Origin: Polyangium fumosum | GTDB taxonomy: Bacteria > Myxococcota_A > Polyangia > Polyangiales > Polyangiaceae | Reading direction: 5' to 3' | Length of the DNA stretch: 64,000 nucleotides | Assembly: GCF_005144585.1 (NCBI RefSeq) | Contig: NZ_SSMQ01000012.1 | Location: 124,001 to 188,000, forward strand | Translations under genes and position numbers: made by a program | The notes under the pieces: model-generated | What the model saw: the letters and a program-made list of their open reading frames with translations, nothing else | Database searches by the model: none | Told to the model about the DNA's origin: nothing | Shown: piece after piece, positions 18,833 through 29,947 of the stretch | Numbering within the stretch: the stretch's first letter is position 1 | How the letters are laid out: each line of letters begins with the position of its first letter

Positions 18833-19837
18833 TCATTTCACGCCCAACGATCGCTCCGTGAGCGAGCTCCGCGCGACCTCGTTGCCGCGCTGGATCGCGC
18901 GCTCGATCGCCTCGCGATCCCGCAGCGCCGCGCGCCCCTCGCGCGCGAGCACCGAGAGCAGCCCCGCGCCGAACGCGTCTCCCGCGCCGATCGTGCTCTC
19001 CACGGCGAGAGCCGGGCCGCCCGCGTGCACCTCGCCGAAGGGCCCGAGCGCGCGTGTCTTCGCCGCGCCGAACGTCGCGATCACGATCGCCTCGGCGTGA
19101 AGCAAGGGCATGAGATCCCGTGGATCCGACGCGCCGAGCAGGCGCAAATCGTCCTCGCTCACCTTGAGCACATCGACCCCACCGAGGAGGCTCCGCGGAT
19201 CCGCGCGCTCGAGCGCGTCGCCTGCCCACAGCCGAGGCCGGAGGTTCGCGTCCAGCGTGACGAGCGATCCCTCGCGCGCTGCGTGACGCGCCGCCTGCTC
19301 GAGCGCGAGCAAGCATGCGCGCGAGGGCAAGAGCCCGGAGAAATGGACGACGTTCGCGCCGAAGGAGCGCGGCAAGGCGTCTCGCAGCGCGAGCGCTTCT
19401 TCCTGCACGGCGCGATACGCTACGGCGCGCGTCGGCGCGTGGGTCAGGAACACGAGCCCCGTGCGGCTCGACTTGGTGGCGCGCATGCGTGACACGTCGA
19501 CCCCGCGCCGCGACAGGTGTGCCACGAGCGCGTGCCCGACCGCATCGTCTCCCACCGGCGCGACGATCCCCGCGCGCAGGCCGAGCTGTGCCAGCGTGAG
19601 CGCCACGTTCACCGCGCCGCCGCCCGGCGTGAGAGAGAGCTGCGTTGCGTCGTCGAGCGACGTGCCTTCGGGCGTGGAGAGGTCCCATAGTGCCTCACCC
19701 ACACACACCACGTCGGCGGATGTCGCCGTTTCCTCGTGATCGTCTTGCCGATCCGGGTACCGCGCGCGGGGGTTTCCTGGTAGATCGCTCGACGATCCTG
19801 ACGCCTCGGAGGGCCCGCCCTTCGGGGCGTCTCCCAT
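18833..19837 (-). CDS. PfkB family carbohydrate kinase
   Basis: 334 residues as drawn. It belongs to the ribokinase/fructokinase family that phosphorylates a sugar or nucleoside with ATP. Signatures: ADVVCVGEALWDL at the start of the fold, LTPGGGAVNVALTLAQLG (substrate-binding Gly-Gly), VTLDANLRPRLW, and the catalytic anion hole and base in STIGAGDAFGAGLL. The GEALWDL opening is closest in style to fructokinases. The true start is uncertain: residues before the ADVV strand (about 19711) are low-complexity, and a start at 19900 would overlap dnaB divergently. I chose the ATG at 19837. Confidence 0.88.
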   Translation of the reverse strand: MGDAPKGGPSEASGSSSDLPGNPRARYPDRQDDHEETATSADVVCVGEALWDLSTPEGTSLDDATQLSLTPGGGAVNVALTLAQLGLRAGIVAPVGDDAVGHALVAHLSRRGVDVSRMRATKSSRTGLVFLTHAPTRAVAYRAVQEEALALRDALPRSFGANVVHFSGLLPSRACLLALEQAARHAAREGSLVTLDANLRPRLWAGDALERADPRSLLGGVDVLKVSEDDLRLLGASDPRDLMPLLHAEAIVIATFGAAKTRALGPFGEVHAGGPALAVESTIGAGDAFGAGLLSVLAREGRAALRDREAIERAIQRGNEVARSSLTERSLGVK

Positions 19838-19898
19838 TTGGGGCCTCACCATGTGGAGATCTTCGGGATTGCTTGGGGCCATCTGGTGAAGAAGTGCC

Positions 19899-21404
19899 AT
19901 GCAGACCGCGCAGCAGCGTCGTGGACGTTCGAACCAACCGATGGAACCGGCCCCTGTCGCGGGCCGCGTCCCTCCGCATGACCTCGACGCCGAGGCCGCG
20001 GTGCTCTCGGCGGTGCTCCTCGAGCGGGATGCGCTCGATCGAGTCCTCGAGATCCTGAAGCCGGAACATTTCTACAGCGACGCGAACAAGCGCATCTTCG
20101 AGGCGGCGACGGCGCTCGCGCTCTCCGGCACGCCGATCGACATCGTCTCCATAGCCTCCTGGCTCCGGGATCGCGAGTGGCTCGCGCAGATCGGCGGCGC
20201 CAGTTATCTCGCGCAGCTCGCCGATGCGACGCCCGCTGTCGCGCACGTCGCCACGCACGCCAAGGTCGTCTATGAAAAATGGCGGCTGCGGCAGCTCATC
20301 GCCACCTGCCAGCGCGTCGCGGCCGAGGGGTACGGCGACGTCGGCACGGTGCAGGAGTTCATCGACGGCGCCGAGCAATCGATCTACGCGCTCGCGCGAA
20401 CCGCGCAGTCGACGAGCGTGCAGCCGATCGCGCAGGTCCTTAAGGCCGCGTTCGAGCAGATCACGGCCGCGGCCGAGCGCGGCGATCGCATCACGGGCAT
20501 CTCCACGGGGTACGAGCGGCTCGATTCGAAGACCGCCGGCCTCCACGACGGCGATCTCATGATCGTCGCGGCGCGCCCCGGCATGGGCAAGACGTCGTTC
20601 GTCCTCAACATCGCCGTGAACGTCGCCTCGCCGCGCACGGTGGCCGCCGGTCCCGGCGAGGCGGACCATGGCTACGAGCGGCAGGAGCCGGGCTACGGCG
20701 TCTGCGTGTTCTCGCTCGAAATGCCCCGCGAGCAGCTCGCGAGTCGTATGGTCTGCACCGAGGGCCGCGTCGATCTCGGCAAGCTGCGCCAGGGCTTCTT
20801 GCAGCCGGACGACTGGCGAAGGCTCACCGAGAGCGCCTCGTATCTGTCGACGCTCCCGATCTGGGTCGACGACACGTCCGCGCTCACGCTCCTCGAGGTC
20901 CGCGCGAAGGTCCGCCGCATCCAGGCCGAGTACAACCGCACGGCCGGGCCGGGGCAGCCCGAGCGGCGCGTGGGGCTCGTCATCATCGACTACCTCCAGC
21001 TCATGAAGGGCCGCGACGGCGTGAGCAGCCGCGAGCAGGAGATCAGCGAGATCTCCCGAGGCTTGAAGCAGCTCGCCAAGGAGCTCCGTGTCCCCGTGAT
21101 CGCGCTCTCGCAGCTCAACCGCTCCGTCGAGACCCGCACGAACAAGGACAACGGCAAGCGTCCTCAGCTCAGCGATCTGCGCGAGTCCGGCGCCATCGAG
21201 CAGGACGCGGACACGATCATGTTCATCTACCGCGACGAGTACTACAACGCGGAGACCACGAACGCGAAGGGCATCGCCGAGATCATCATCGCGAAGCAAC
21301 GAAACGGCCCCACGGGTAAGGTGCTCGTGCGCTTCGCGTCGTCGTACACGCGCTTCGACAACCTCGCGCCTGGCGACTACCCCGAGATGGTCGACGACGA
21401 GTGA
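19899..21404 (+). CDS. dnaB: Replicative DNA helicase
   Basis: 501 residues. The N-terminal domain (PPHDLDAEAAVLSAVLLE) binds primase; the RecA-like motor has Walker A ARPGMGKTSF, the FSLEMPREQLASRM motif, the Walker B segment LVIIDYLQLM and the DLRESGAIEQDAD motif. It unwinds DNA at the replication fork as a hexamer. About 15-20 extra residues (near ASPRTVAAGPGEADHGYERQ) sit between the Walker A helix and the FSLEMP strand compared with E. coli DnaB. This is too short for an intein and contains no splice motifs. Downstream of the ribosomal protein operon, a common location. Confidence 0.97.
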   Translation: MQTAQQRRGRSNQPMEPAPVAGRVPPHDLDAEAAVLSAVLLERDALDRVLEILKPEHFYSDANKRIFEAATALALSGTPIDIVSIASWLRDREWLAQIGGASYLAQLADATPAVAHVATHAKVVYEKWRLRQLIATCQRVAAEGYGDVGTVQEFIDGAEQSIYALARTAQSTSVQPIAQVLKAAFEQITAAAERGDRITGISTGYERLDSKTAGLHDGDLMIVAARPGMGKTSFVLNIAVNVASPRTVAAGPGEADHGYERQEPGYGVCVFSLEMPREQLASRMVCTEGRVDLGKLRQGFLQPDDWRRLTESASYLSTLPIWVDDTSALTLLEVRAKVRRIQAEYNRTAGPGQPERRVGLVIIDYLQLMKGRDGVSSREQEISEISRGLKQLAKELRVPVIALSQLNRSVETRTNKDNGKRPQLSDLRESGAIEQDADTIMFIYRDEYYNAETTNAKGIAEIIIAKQRNGPTGKVLVRFASSYTRFDNLAPGDYPEMVDDE

Positions 21405-21444
21405 CGTCCCAAGATCCGGCGCGTTCGCGCGTCGGAGGCTCATC

Positions 21445-22701
21445 ATGCCGCCCGGCAACAACAGCAAACGCCTCGCCCTCGGAACCCTCCTCCTCGGTCT
21501 CGCGACCGGCCTCACCGCCTGTGTCGAGCCGATCCAGAGCGGAGGCGTCGTCATGTACGGCGGCGAAGGCGCGCGCGTCGCCGCGATGTGCCGCTTCCGC
21601 CGCGGCGCCGAAGGCAAGGCCGGGTTCTGCGCGCCCGAGCCGGAAGCGCCCGCCGCGGTCACCCTCGCGCGCATCGAAGGGGACAAAAAGCCCTTCGCCG
21701 GCGCGCTCGTCGAGGCCAAGGCGGGCGACGTCCTCCTCGACAACAGCGCGATCGCGGCGGTGATCAGCGCCTCGGACGGCGCGCTCGTGGACGCTGCCGA
21801 TTCCGAGATCCGCGAGGATGCGCTCGGGCGCGTGCGGACGTGCCTCGGCGCGCCGCTCGGCTGCTTGACCGGCGTGACGATGAGCCTCGCGCAAGGACGT
21901 GACGGATCGGCGCAGGTGCTCGCGCGTGGCCACGCCGAGGGGGATCCGCGCGTGACGATCGCCACGCGGTACATGCTTGTCCCGGGCGCGCGCGTGATCC
22001 TCGTCTCGACCCTGATCGCCTCGAAGGCCGACGAGCCGCTCGTGATCCCGAGCCTTGGAGACGCCGTTCACTGGGGCTCGGCCGAGCCGCTGCCCGCGAT
22101 CGGCCACGAGCCGCCGCCTGCCGCCGCTGCCACGGCCGAAGCCCCGTTCGCGGCGGCGCTCGGGACCTCCGTGGCATACGCGATCGCGCCCGCCGACGAT
22201 CGACCCACGCTCGAGATCGAAGGCGCCGCGGGGGCGACGAGCCTCCGCTTCGGCCGGAACGTCACGCTGCCGCCCGGCGGCTCGGCGCGTTACGAGCGGC
22301 TCTTCGTGGTGGCCCCGCGCGGCGACACGCTCGGCGTCGTCACCGAGCTCGCCCTCGTCCGCGAGGCGCGCGTGCCGGGCGCGATCGAACTGCGCTTCGT
22401 GGACGAGGCTGGCAAGCCGCTCCCTCCGCCCGCAGATGCGCGCGTCGAGCTCCTGTCCCCACGGGATACGCTCGTCCCCTTCCTTCGGATCGGATCTTCC
22501 GTTGCGGAAGCCGGCGTCGCTGCCGAGGCGCCTCCGGGCGCGTACGAGCTCGACCTTCGCGGAAAGGGGCTGCGCGCGCTCGCCCGCGTCCCGATCGAGG
22601 TGACGTCGGGCGAGGTGACGCAGGCGACGATCACCGTGGGCGCAGAAGCTGCGCCCGTGCCCGCCAAGGGCGTACCCGAGGGCGGTACGCCCGCGCCCTG
22701 A
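21445..22701 (+). CDS. Putative lipoprotein with beta-rich domains
   Basis: 418 residues. A classic lipoprotein signal ends in LATGLTAC. The mature protein looks all-beta: an N-terminal sandwich-like region with AVISASDGALVDAADSEI and a C-terminal carboxypeptidase-regulatory-like segment (IELRFVDEAGKPLPPPADA, then APPGAYELDLRGKG and TSGEVTQATITVG). Similar beta modules precede PHP/CehA-type metallohydrolases in other myxobacterial proteins, but no hydrolase domain is attached here. Function unknown. It starts 40 bases after dnaB. Confidence 0.82.
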   Translation: MPPGNNSKRLALGTLLLGLATGLTACVEPIQSGGVVMYGGEGARVAAMCRFRRGAEGKAGFCAPEPEAPAAVTLARIEGDKKPFAGALVEAKAGDVLLDNSAIAAVISASDGALVDAADSEIREDALGRVRTCLGAPLGCLTGVTMSLAQGRDGSAQVLARGHAEGDPRVTIATRYMLVPGARVILVSTLIASKADEPLVIPSLGDAVHWGSAEPLPAIGHEPPPAAAATAEAPFAAALGTSVAYAIAPADDRPTLEIEGAAGATSLRFGRNVTLPPGGSARYERLFVVAPRGDTLGVVTELALVREARVPGAIELRFVDEAGKPLPPPADARVELLSPRDTLVPFLRIGSSVAEAGVAAEAPPGAYELDLRGKGLRALARVPIEVTSGEVTQATITVGAEAAPVPAKGVPEGGTPAP

Positions 22702-22801
22702 CCGCCGCGGCGCCTGGGCCCCACCAAAGGAACTGGTGCCCGCGCGCGCCTCCGCCGTGGGTTCGTCCGCACGGACGTGCTACGAAAAAAAAGCGCGTTC
22801 C

Positions 22802-23557
22802 ATGGTGGATCGGCTCGGCAGAGAACGGCTCCTCGAACTCACGCTCGCGGGCACGCCCGACAGGGCCCTCGCGTCGCTCGTCGCCGCTTCGCCCGAGGAC
22901 GCGGCTGACCTCGCTGCGCTGCGTGAAGACCTCGCGCGCCTCGGGCACGCCGCGCCGCCCGTCGAGCCGCCGAAGCGCCTGCGCGAGCGCCTCCTCGCGA
23001 CGCGCCCGCGGCCGCGTGGTCCGAGGCGGCCCGTGCTCGTGGTGCTCGACATGATCAACGACTACCTCACGCCGGGCCGCCCGCTCGAGGTCCCGCGCGC
23101 GCGGGACGTGGTCCCGGCGGTGAAGGAGCGCATCACGTGGGCGCACGAGAAAAACGTCCCCGTGATCTACGTGTGCGACACGCACGAGCCCGACGACGAG
23201 GACTTCCGCGACTGGCCGCGCCACGCCGTCGCCGGCACGGAGGGCGCCGAAGTGTGGCCTGCGATCGCGCCTTCGCCTGGCGATCACCTCGTGCACAAGC
23301 GGACGTACAGCGCCTTCACGGGCAGCGCCTTCGGGCCGCTGCTCGACGACCTCCACGCCGATCAGATCATCCTCACGGGATGCGCCACCGAGATCGGCAT
23401 GTTCGCCACCGCGAAGGACGCGCTCGAGCGAGGGTTCGTCGTGACGATCCCGCCCGACTGCCAGGCGGGCATGAGCCCCGTGGCCGAGCACGTCGCGCTC
23501 GTGACCCTCGCCGCCCTCGTGCCTTTCGAGCCGCGTTACCTCCGCGCCGCGCCTTGA
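22802..23557 (+). CDS. Isochorismatase-like cysteine hydrolase with anti-sigma-like N-terminus
   Basis: 251 residues from the ATG giving MVDRLGRERLLELTLAG. Residues 70-250 are an isochorismatase/nicotinamidase fold: VLVVLDMINDYL with the catalytic Asp, HKRTYSAFTGS with the Lys, and LTGCATEIGMFATAKDA with the nucleophilic Cys in the TGCATE motif. Residues 1-68 are helical and resemble the N-terminus of RskA/zinc-finger-type anti-sigma factors (LASLVAASPEDAADLAALREDL, then PKRLRERLLA) but lack the zinc ligands. The substrate is not predictable. An in-frame ATG at 22736 would add an unlikely N-terminus. Confidence 0.85.
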   Translation: MVDRLGRERLLELTLAGTPDRALASLVAASPEDAADLAALREDLARLGHAAPPVEPPKRLRERLLATRPRPRGPRRPVLVVLDMINDYLTPGRPLEVPRARDVVPAVKERITWAHEKNVPVIYVCDTHEPDDEDFRDWPRHAVAGTEGAEVWPAIAPSPGDHLVHKRTYSAFTGSAFGPLLDDLHADQIILTGCATEIGMFATAKDALERGFVVTIPPDCQAGMSPVAEHVALVTLAALVPFEPRYLRAAP

Positions 23558-23597
23558 AGAACGCGCGCGCCGCGTGCGAAGCGGCTCGCCTTGCTCC

Positions 23598-24602
23598 ATG
23601 ATCGCCGCGCCCGTGATCCGCACCGAGCTCCTGCCCTTCGACCCGCCCGCTGTTGCACGCGCGGCCGCGCTCCTCCGTGGCAAGCGCGTCGTCGCCTTCC
23701 CGACCGAGACCGTCTACGGGCTCGGCGCGCGCGCCGACGAACCGACCGCCGTGCGTCGCATCTTCGAAGCGAAGGGTCGTCCCGCGACGAACCCGCTCAT
23801 CGTGCACGTCGCCGGCGTCGCCGAGGCGCGCGCGCTCGCGCTCGACTTTCCGCATGCTGCCGAGCGCCTCGCCGAGCTCTTCTGGCCTGGCCCGCTCACG
23901 CTCGTCGTCACACGGCGCCCCGGCGCCGTCGCCGATGAGGTCGCGGCCGGCGGACCGACCGTCGCGATTCGCGTGCCTGCCGCGCCCGTCGCGCGCGCGC
24001 TCCTCGAGGCGTGCCGTTTGCCCATCGCGGCGCCGAGCGCCAACCGCACGACCTCGCTCTCGCCCACGACGGCCGAGCACGTCCTGAAATCGCTCGGCGG
24101 GCGTATCCCGCTCGTGCTCGACGGCGGCCCTTGCCGGCACGGCATCGAGTCCACGATCGTCGACGTCTCTCGCAGTCCCGCTGTTCTTTTACGCCCGGGC
24201 GCCGTCTCGCTCGACGAACTACGCCGCCACGTCGACGTCGTCGATCCCGGCGTAATCACCGTCTCGCTCGACGAACGCGCGCCTTCGCCGGGCACCTCCG
24301 CGCGGCACTACGCGCCTCGCGCTACGCTCGTCGTCGTCCCTGCCGACGAGGCGCGCGCCGAGCTCGCGAGGCGCCGCGCTGCGGGCCTCGTCACCGGCGC
24401 TGCCCTGGTTACGCCTGGCGCCGCCGTGGATCCTCCCGTCGAGATCTTGCCTGCGGACCCCGAGGGGTACGCGGCTGCGCTTTATGCGGCGCTCCATCGC
24501 CTCGACGACGCGGGCTGCGACAGCGTCGTGGTCGAAGCGCCCCCGGCGGGCTCTGCGTGGGCTGCCGTCCACGATCGCCTGCGCCGCGCCTCTTCTGCTT
24601 GA
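23598..24602 (+). CDS. L-threonylcarbamoyladenylate synthase (Sua5/YrdC family)
   Basis: 334 residues. It makes the threonylcarbamoyl-AMP intermediate for the universal t6A37 modification of ANN-decoding tRNAs. The YrdC domain (about 10-200) shows GKRVVAFPTETVYGLGA, RPATNPLIVHV, FWPGPLTLV, AIRVPAAP, APSANRTTSLSPT and STIVDVSRSPAVLLRPG. The C-terminal part after the SPGTSARHYAPRA linker is the additional Sua5 domain, so it is the two-domain Sua5 form rather than TsaC. The ATG at 23598 fits the family start. Confidence 0.94.
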   Translation: MIAAPVIRTELLPFDPPAVARAAALLRGKRVVAFPTETVYGLGARADEPTAVRRIFEAKGRPATNPLIVHVAGVAEARALALDFPHAAERLAELFWPGPLTLVVTRRPGAVADEVAAGGPTVAIRVPAAPVARALLEACRLPIAAPSANRTTSLSPTTAEHVLKSLGGRIPLVLDGGPCRHGIESTIVDVSRSPAVLLRPGAVSLDELRRHVDVVDPGVITVSLDERAPSPGTSARHYAPRATLVVVPADEARAELARRRAAGLVTGAALVTPGAAVDPPVEILPADPEGYAAALYAALHRLDDAGCDSVVVEAPPAGSAWAAVHDRLRRASSA

Positions 24603-24663
24603 GCGCGGGAATTGCTGACGCCCCCTCGCGGGTTGTGGCAAAACGGGAGAGCCAGCACTTGGG

Positions 24664-25974
24664 ATGACGAAGCTCGTGGTTCGCTCGGATCAAAAGACGA
24701 AGCGCCCTGCGCGTACGACGCGTGGTTCGCTCGGGTCCACGCTTCCTTCGATCGGCATCGCCGCGCTCGTGCTCGCGGCCGCGACGTCGACCCACGCGGG
24801 GCCGCTCCTCGATCAGCCGCCCAAGCTCTACACCTTCAAGCTCGACGACCCGTCCGCGCCGCGCCTCGGCCTCTTGCGCTCGTACCTCAACGCCGAGGTC
24901 GAGAGCCCCGGCCCGCTGCGCCGCTACATCTGGGGACCCTTCGGCCAGTGGCGGAACGAGCCGTGGTTGCAGCTCGCGTGGCGCCACGCGCAAGCGGAGG
25001 GCGACGCCGCGGACGAACCCCACGCGTCGCACGACGACCTTCACGCGTTCGGATCGAGCCGCGTTCGCCTGCTCGACGACGCGTCCGCGGCCTTCGCGGC
25101 GCTTCCGGTGTTCCGCGTGGCCTCCGAGGGCTCGGAGATCCTGCGCATCGAGCCCGATGTCCTGCCGTCCTGGTCGTGGAACGGCCTCGATCCCGCGCGC
25201 GCACCTGCGCTGCTCGCGTCGACGGGACCGAGCTTCGCGTCGAACGGCTTCGACTCGCTCTGGGCGCCGCCGCCGAAGCCCGTCCGCGATTGGCGATGCC
25301 GTCGTCGCCCCGTGACCTTTGTCCGCGGCTCCGGCGAGCGTGACGTCTTCCCGCTCGTGCGTTGTGATGGATCCGTCGCGCCTGAGGCGCTCGATCGCCT
25401 CTCGCTCATGATGCGCCCGGCTGACGTCGCGCGCCCCGCCGATCTCCTCCCCGACGAGCCCGATCCCGAGGCCGCGCGCAAAGGCGAGTGGATCTCCGAC
25501 GTGCGCCTCGTGCACCCGCGCCTGCTCTGGGCGCTGCAGCGCATCGCCGACTCGTTCCCGTGGCGGCCGATCTACATCTACAGCGGCTATCGCCCCGGCG
25601 CGAAGGTCGCGGGCACGAGCCACCAGAGCATGCACGCGGCCGCGCGCGCCGCGGACATCCAGGTCCACGGCATCCCGAACGCCACGATCTTCGAGCTCTG
25701 CCGCAAGCTCGACGACGTGGGTTGTGGCTTCTATCCGAACAGCAAGTTCGTCCATGTCGACGTGCGCAGGCCCGGCACGGGACACGCGCTCTGGATCGAC
25801 GCGTCCGGCCCCTCCGAGCCCCCGCAGTACGTCGATTCGTGGCCGGGCGTCCTCGAGAAGGGCGGCATGGCCTGGGCGCCCGCGCAGGCCACGCCTGGTG
25901 TCGTGGAGTGGTCTTCTCGCCTGCCGTCCGGAGCGAGCATGCCTGCGCCCCCGCGGTACGGCGGGCCGCCGTAG
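24664..25974 (+). CDS. DUF882 (YcbK/peptidase M15-like) exported protein
   Basis: 436 residues. The N-terminus is basic then hydrophobic (IGIAALVLAAATSTHAG), a signal peptide. The C-terminal 170 residues carry the YcbK/DUF882 fold: ALQRIADSF, PIYIYSGYRPG, SHQSMHAAARAADIQ (zinc His and Asp), then FVHVDVRR (second His). Family members are zinc peptidases acting on peptidoglycan cross-links. The first 250 residues do not match a domain I know. Probably a periplasmic cell-wall enzyme. Confidence 0.85.
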   Translation: MTKLVVRSDQKTKRPARTTRGSLGSTLPSIGIAALVLAAATSTHAGPLLDQPPKLYTFKLDDPSAPRLGLLRSYLNAEVESPGPLRRYIWGPFGQWRNEPWLQLAWRHAQAEGDAADEPHASHDDLHAFGSSRVRLLDDASAAFAALPVFRVASEGSEILRIEPDVLPSWSWNGLDPARAPALLASTGPSFASNGFDSLWAPPPKPVRDWRCRRRPVTFVRGSGERDVFPLVRCDGSVAPEALDRLSLMMRPADVARPADLLPDEPDPEAARKGEWISDVRLVHPRLLWALQRIADSFPWRPIYIYSGYRPGAKVAGTSHQSMHAAARAADIQVHGIPNATIFELCRKLDDVGCGFYPNSKFVHVDVRRPGTGHALWIDASGPSEPPQYVDSWPGVLEKGGMAWAPAQATPGVVEWSSRLPSGASMPAPPRYGGPP

Positions 25975-26032
25975 CGCGCCTCGCGCGCCCACGCGCGAGC
26001 CACCACGCGAAGAATTCGTTACGATCCTCTTC

Positions 26033-27217
26033 GTGCGCGCTTTGCTTCGTTGGCTCTTGCTCGGCGGCGTGCCCCTCGGCGTCGCCCTCGCGCCGCTCGC
26101 GTGTGACGATAGCGGCTACCCTCAGATCATCGTTCGTCCGGGGGATCCCGGCGACGGCGGTCCCTCCTTCGACGCCGCCTGGCCCGACGCCTTCCCCGAC
26201 GGCGACGCCGGGGATCCCGACGCGCCGGACGCCCCTTCCACGCCCGTTTGGATCGGCCTCACGCCGAACCCCGTCGGGGATGGAGCGCCGAAGCCTGGCG
26301 ACGTCATCGCGGCCCGCCTCGGCGCGCTCGCGCTCGGCGCGCGGGCCACGATGCTCAGGCGCACGCCGACGGCGCTCGCCACGGACGAAGGCACGCAGGC
26401 GCTCGCCGAGGAGGCAACCTTCTTCCACAGCCGCGGCGTCGTCCTCGGCTTCTCGCTCGTGATCATCGATCGCGCCGTCGCGTTCCTCCCGCCCGACCTC
26501 GCGGAGAAACCGTGGAACGCGCCCGAGGTCCTTGCCTTCACGTATGCCTCGATCGACGCGGCGTTCGCGGCGCTCGGCGGCGCAGCGCGTTTCGTCGTGC
26601 TCGGCCGCGACGTCGACGTCCGCCTCGCCGCGCACCCGGACGAGCGCGCGGCCTTCGAACTCTTCGCGAGCGACGTCCTCGACTACGTCCGCGCGCATCC
26701 GCTCGCCGCGCCGGACGTCCGCGCGGGCGTGGGCTTCTCGTTCGAGGGCGTGGCGGCTCCGGATCCCTCGTTCTTGCCCCTCCTCGATACGAGCGACGTC
26801 GCGGTCGCTTCGTATCTGCCCGGGCTCGGCGCCGTCGAGGCGGGACGTGCGAGCGACATCTCCGCGCATGCCGACACGATCCTCGCGCGTGCTGCGGACA
26901 AGGAGATCGTGCTCGAATCCGTCGGGGCTCCGAGCTCGTCCTTCGTCGGGGGATCGGACGACAAGCAGGCGCTTTTCCTCGAGACGTTTTTTGGTGCGCT
27001 CGCGCCGCGACGGGATCGCTTCGTCTTCGTGAATGTCGAGGCGCTGCACGATCTCGGCTCTGTTCGGTGCGGAGAGCGCATGTCCGTCTTGGGCGAGCCT
27101 GCGGAAGGACCGTACGCAGCCTATGCATGCTCGCTCGGCCTCTTCACCGAGCAGGGTCAGGAAAAGGCTTCTTGGAAGGCGTTCTTGAACGGCGCGGCCG
27201 CGTTCGCGTCACCGTGA
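26033..27217 (+). CDS. Putative lipoprotein with TIM-barrel-like (glycosidase-like) domain
   Basis: 394 residues from a GTG start. The signal ends in a lipobox (GVALAPLAC), followed by an Asp/Pro/Gly linker. From residue 75 the order of strands and helices resembles a clan-A glycoside hydrolase barrel: RGVVLGFSLVIID, ARFVVLGRDVDVRLA, VRAGVGFSFEGVA, DVAVASYLPG, KEIVLESVGAP and RFVFVNVEALHD. A Glu at strand end (LESVGAP) could be a nucleophile, but the assignment is tentative. It ends 21 bases before prkA. Confidence 0.72.
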   Translation: MRALLRWLLLGGVPLGVALAPLACDDSGYPQIIVRPGDPGDGGPSFDAAWPDAFPDGDAGDPDAPDAPSTPVWIGLTPNPVGDGAPKPGDVIAARLGALALGARATMLRRTPTALATDEGTQALAEEATFFHSRGVVLGFSLVIIDRAVAFLPPDLAEKPWNAPEVLAFTYASIDAAFAALGGAARFVVLGRDVDVRLAAHPDERAAFELFASDVLDYVRAHPLAAPDVRAGVGFSFEGVAAPDPSFLPLLDTSDVAVASYLPGLGAVEAGRASDISAHADTILARAADKEIVLESVGAPSSSFVGGSDDKQALFLETFFGALAPRRDRFVFVNVEALHDLGSVRCGERMSVLGEPAEGPYAAYACSLGLFTEQGQEKASWKAFLNGAAAFASP

Positions 27218-27238
27218 TCCGTGATGTAAGGTATCCAC

Positions 27239-29293
<2,055 letters not shown>

Positions 29294-29318
29294 CCAGCCC
29301 TCGCGAACGCGTCCCCAG

Positions 29319-29351
29319 GCTCCCCGCTCCCACCGAGCGGGGAGCTTTTTT
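29319..29351 (+). terminator. Intrinsic terminator after prkA
   Basis: Perfect 11-base arms GCTCCCCGCTC / GAGCGGGGAGC with a five-base loop, followed directly by six Ts. It starts 26 bases after the prkA stop and is the clearest rho-independent terminator in the window. Confidence 0.92.
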
Positions 29352-29518
29352 CATTTTGCCGCGGTGCGCCGTGAACCCGGCCCCGCCCGTGAATCCACGC
29401 GAAACGTCGCAAATTGCATCGCTGCGCAGCCGCCTTCGCGCTACGCAAAACCCATTTCGCGCCTATTTTCGCGGATCTCCCCATTGGGCCCTGGTCTTTC
29501 CCGGGGTATAGATCGGTC

Positions 29519-29947
29519 ATGCGACGCCTCGGCGCGCTCCTTGGTTCGTCCCTCCTCTTGGTGTTTTCCGCCGGCTGCGGCGGATACCTCGGCAGCGCGC
29601 AGCGCGCCTACCAGGACGGTCGCTACCTCGAAGCGGCCGAGAAGCTCGGGGACCATGAGGACGAAGTCACCGCGCTCTCGCCGCGCAAGCAGGTGAGTTA
29701 CGGGTTGTATATGGGGCTGTCCCTGATGAAGCTCGGGGACCACGACGGCGCCGAGCGCTGGCTCGGGTTTGCCGAGCAGGTCGAAGCCCAGCGGCCCGGG
29801 ACCTTGCGGCCCGACGAGAAACGCGAGATCGAGGCCGCCCGCGGGCAACTCGCCGGCATCGAGGAGAAGGCCAAGGCGGCGGGCGAGGAGCCCACCCAGG
29901 ACGGGACCTTCCTTCAGACCGTCCGGCAGACCGAGCCCGCGCCCTAG
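29519..29947 (+). CDS. Small TPR-like lipoprotein
   Basis: 142 residues. Signal with lipobox (LLLVFSAGC), then helical pairs: SAQRAYQDGRYLEAAEKL and VSYGLYMGLSLMKLGDHDGA are TPR-like, ending in a charged Gln/Glu-rich helix. Probably periplasmic and lipid-anchored; the function is unknown. The stop codon shares a CTAG palindrome with the stop of the convergent 29944-30246 gene. Confidence 0.8.
   Translation: MRRLGALLGSSLLLVFSAGCGGYLGSAQRAYQDGRYLEAAEKLGDHEDEVTALSPRKQVSYGLYMGLSLMKLGDHDGAERWLGFAEQVEAQRPGTLRPDEKREIEAARGQLAGIEEKAKAAGEEPTQDGTFLQTVRQTEPAP

Noticed and set aside
19899-21404. Possible intein in DnaB
   Set aside because: The extra segment is only about 20 residues, with no splice-junction Cys/Ser, HN or block motifs.
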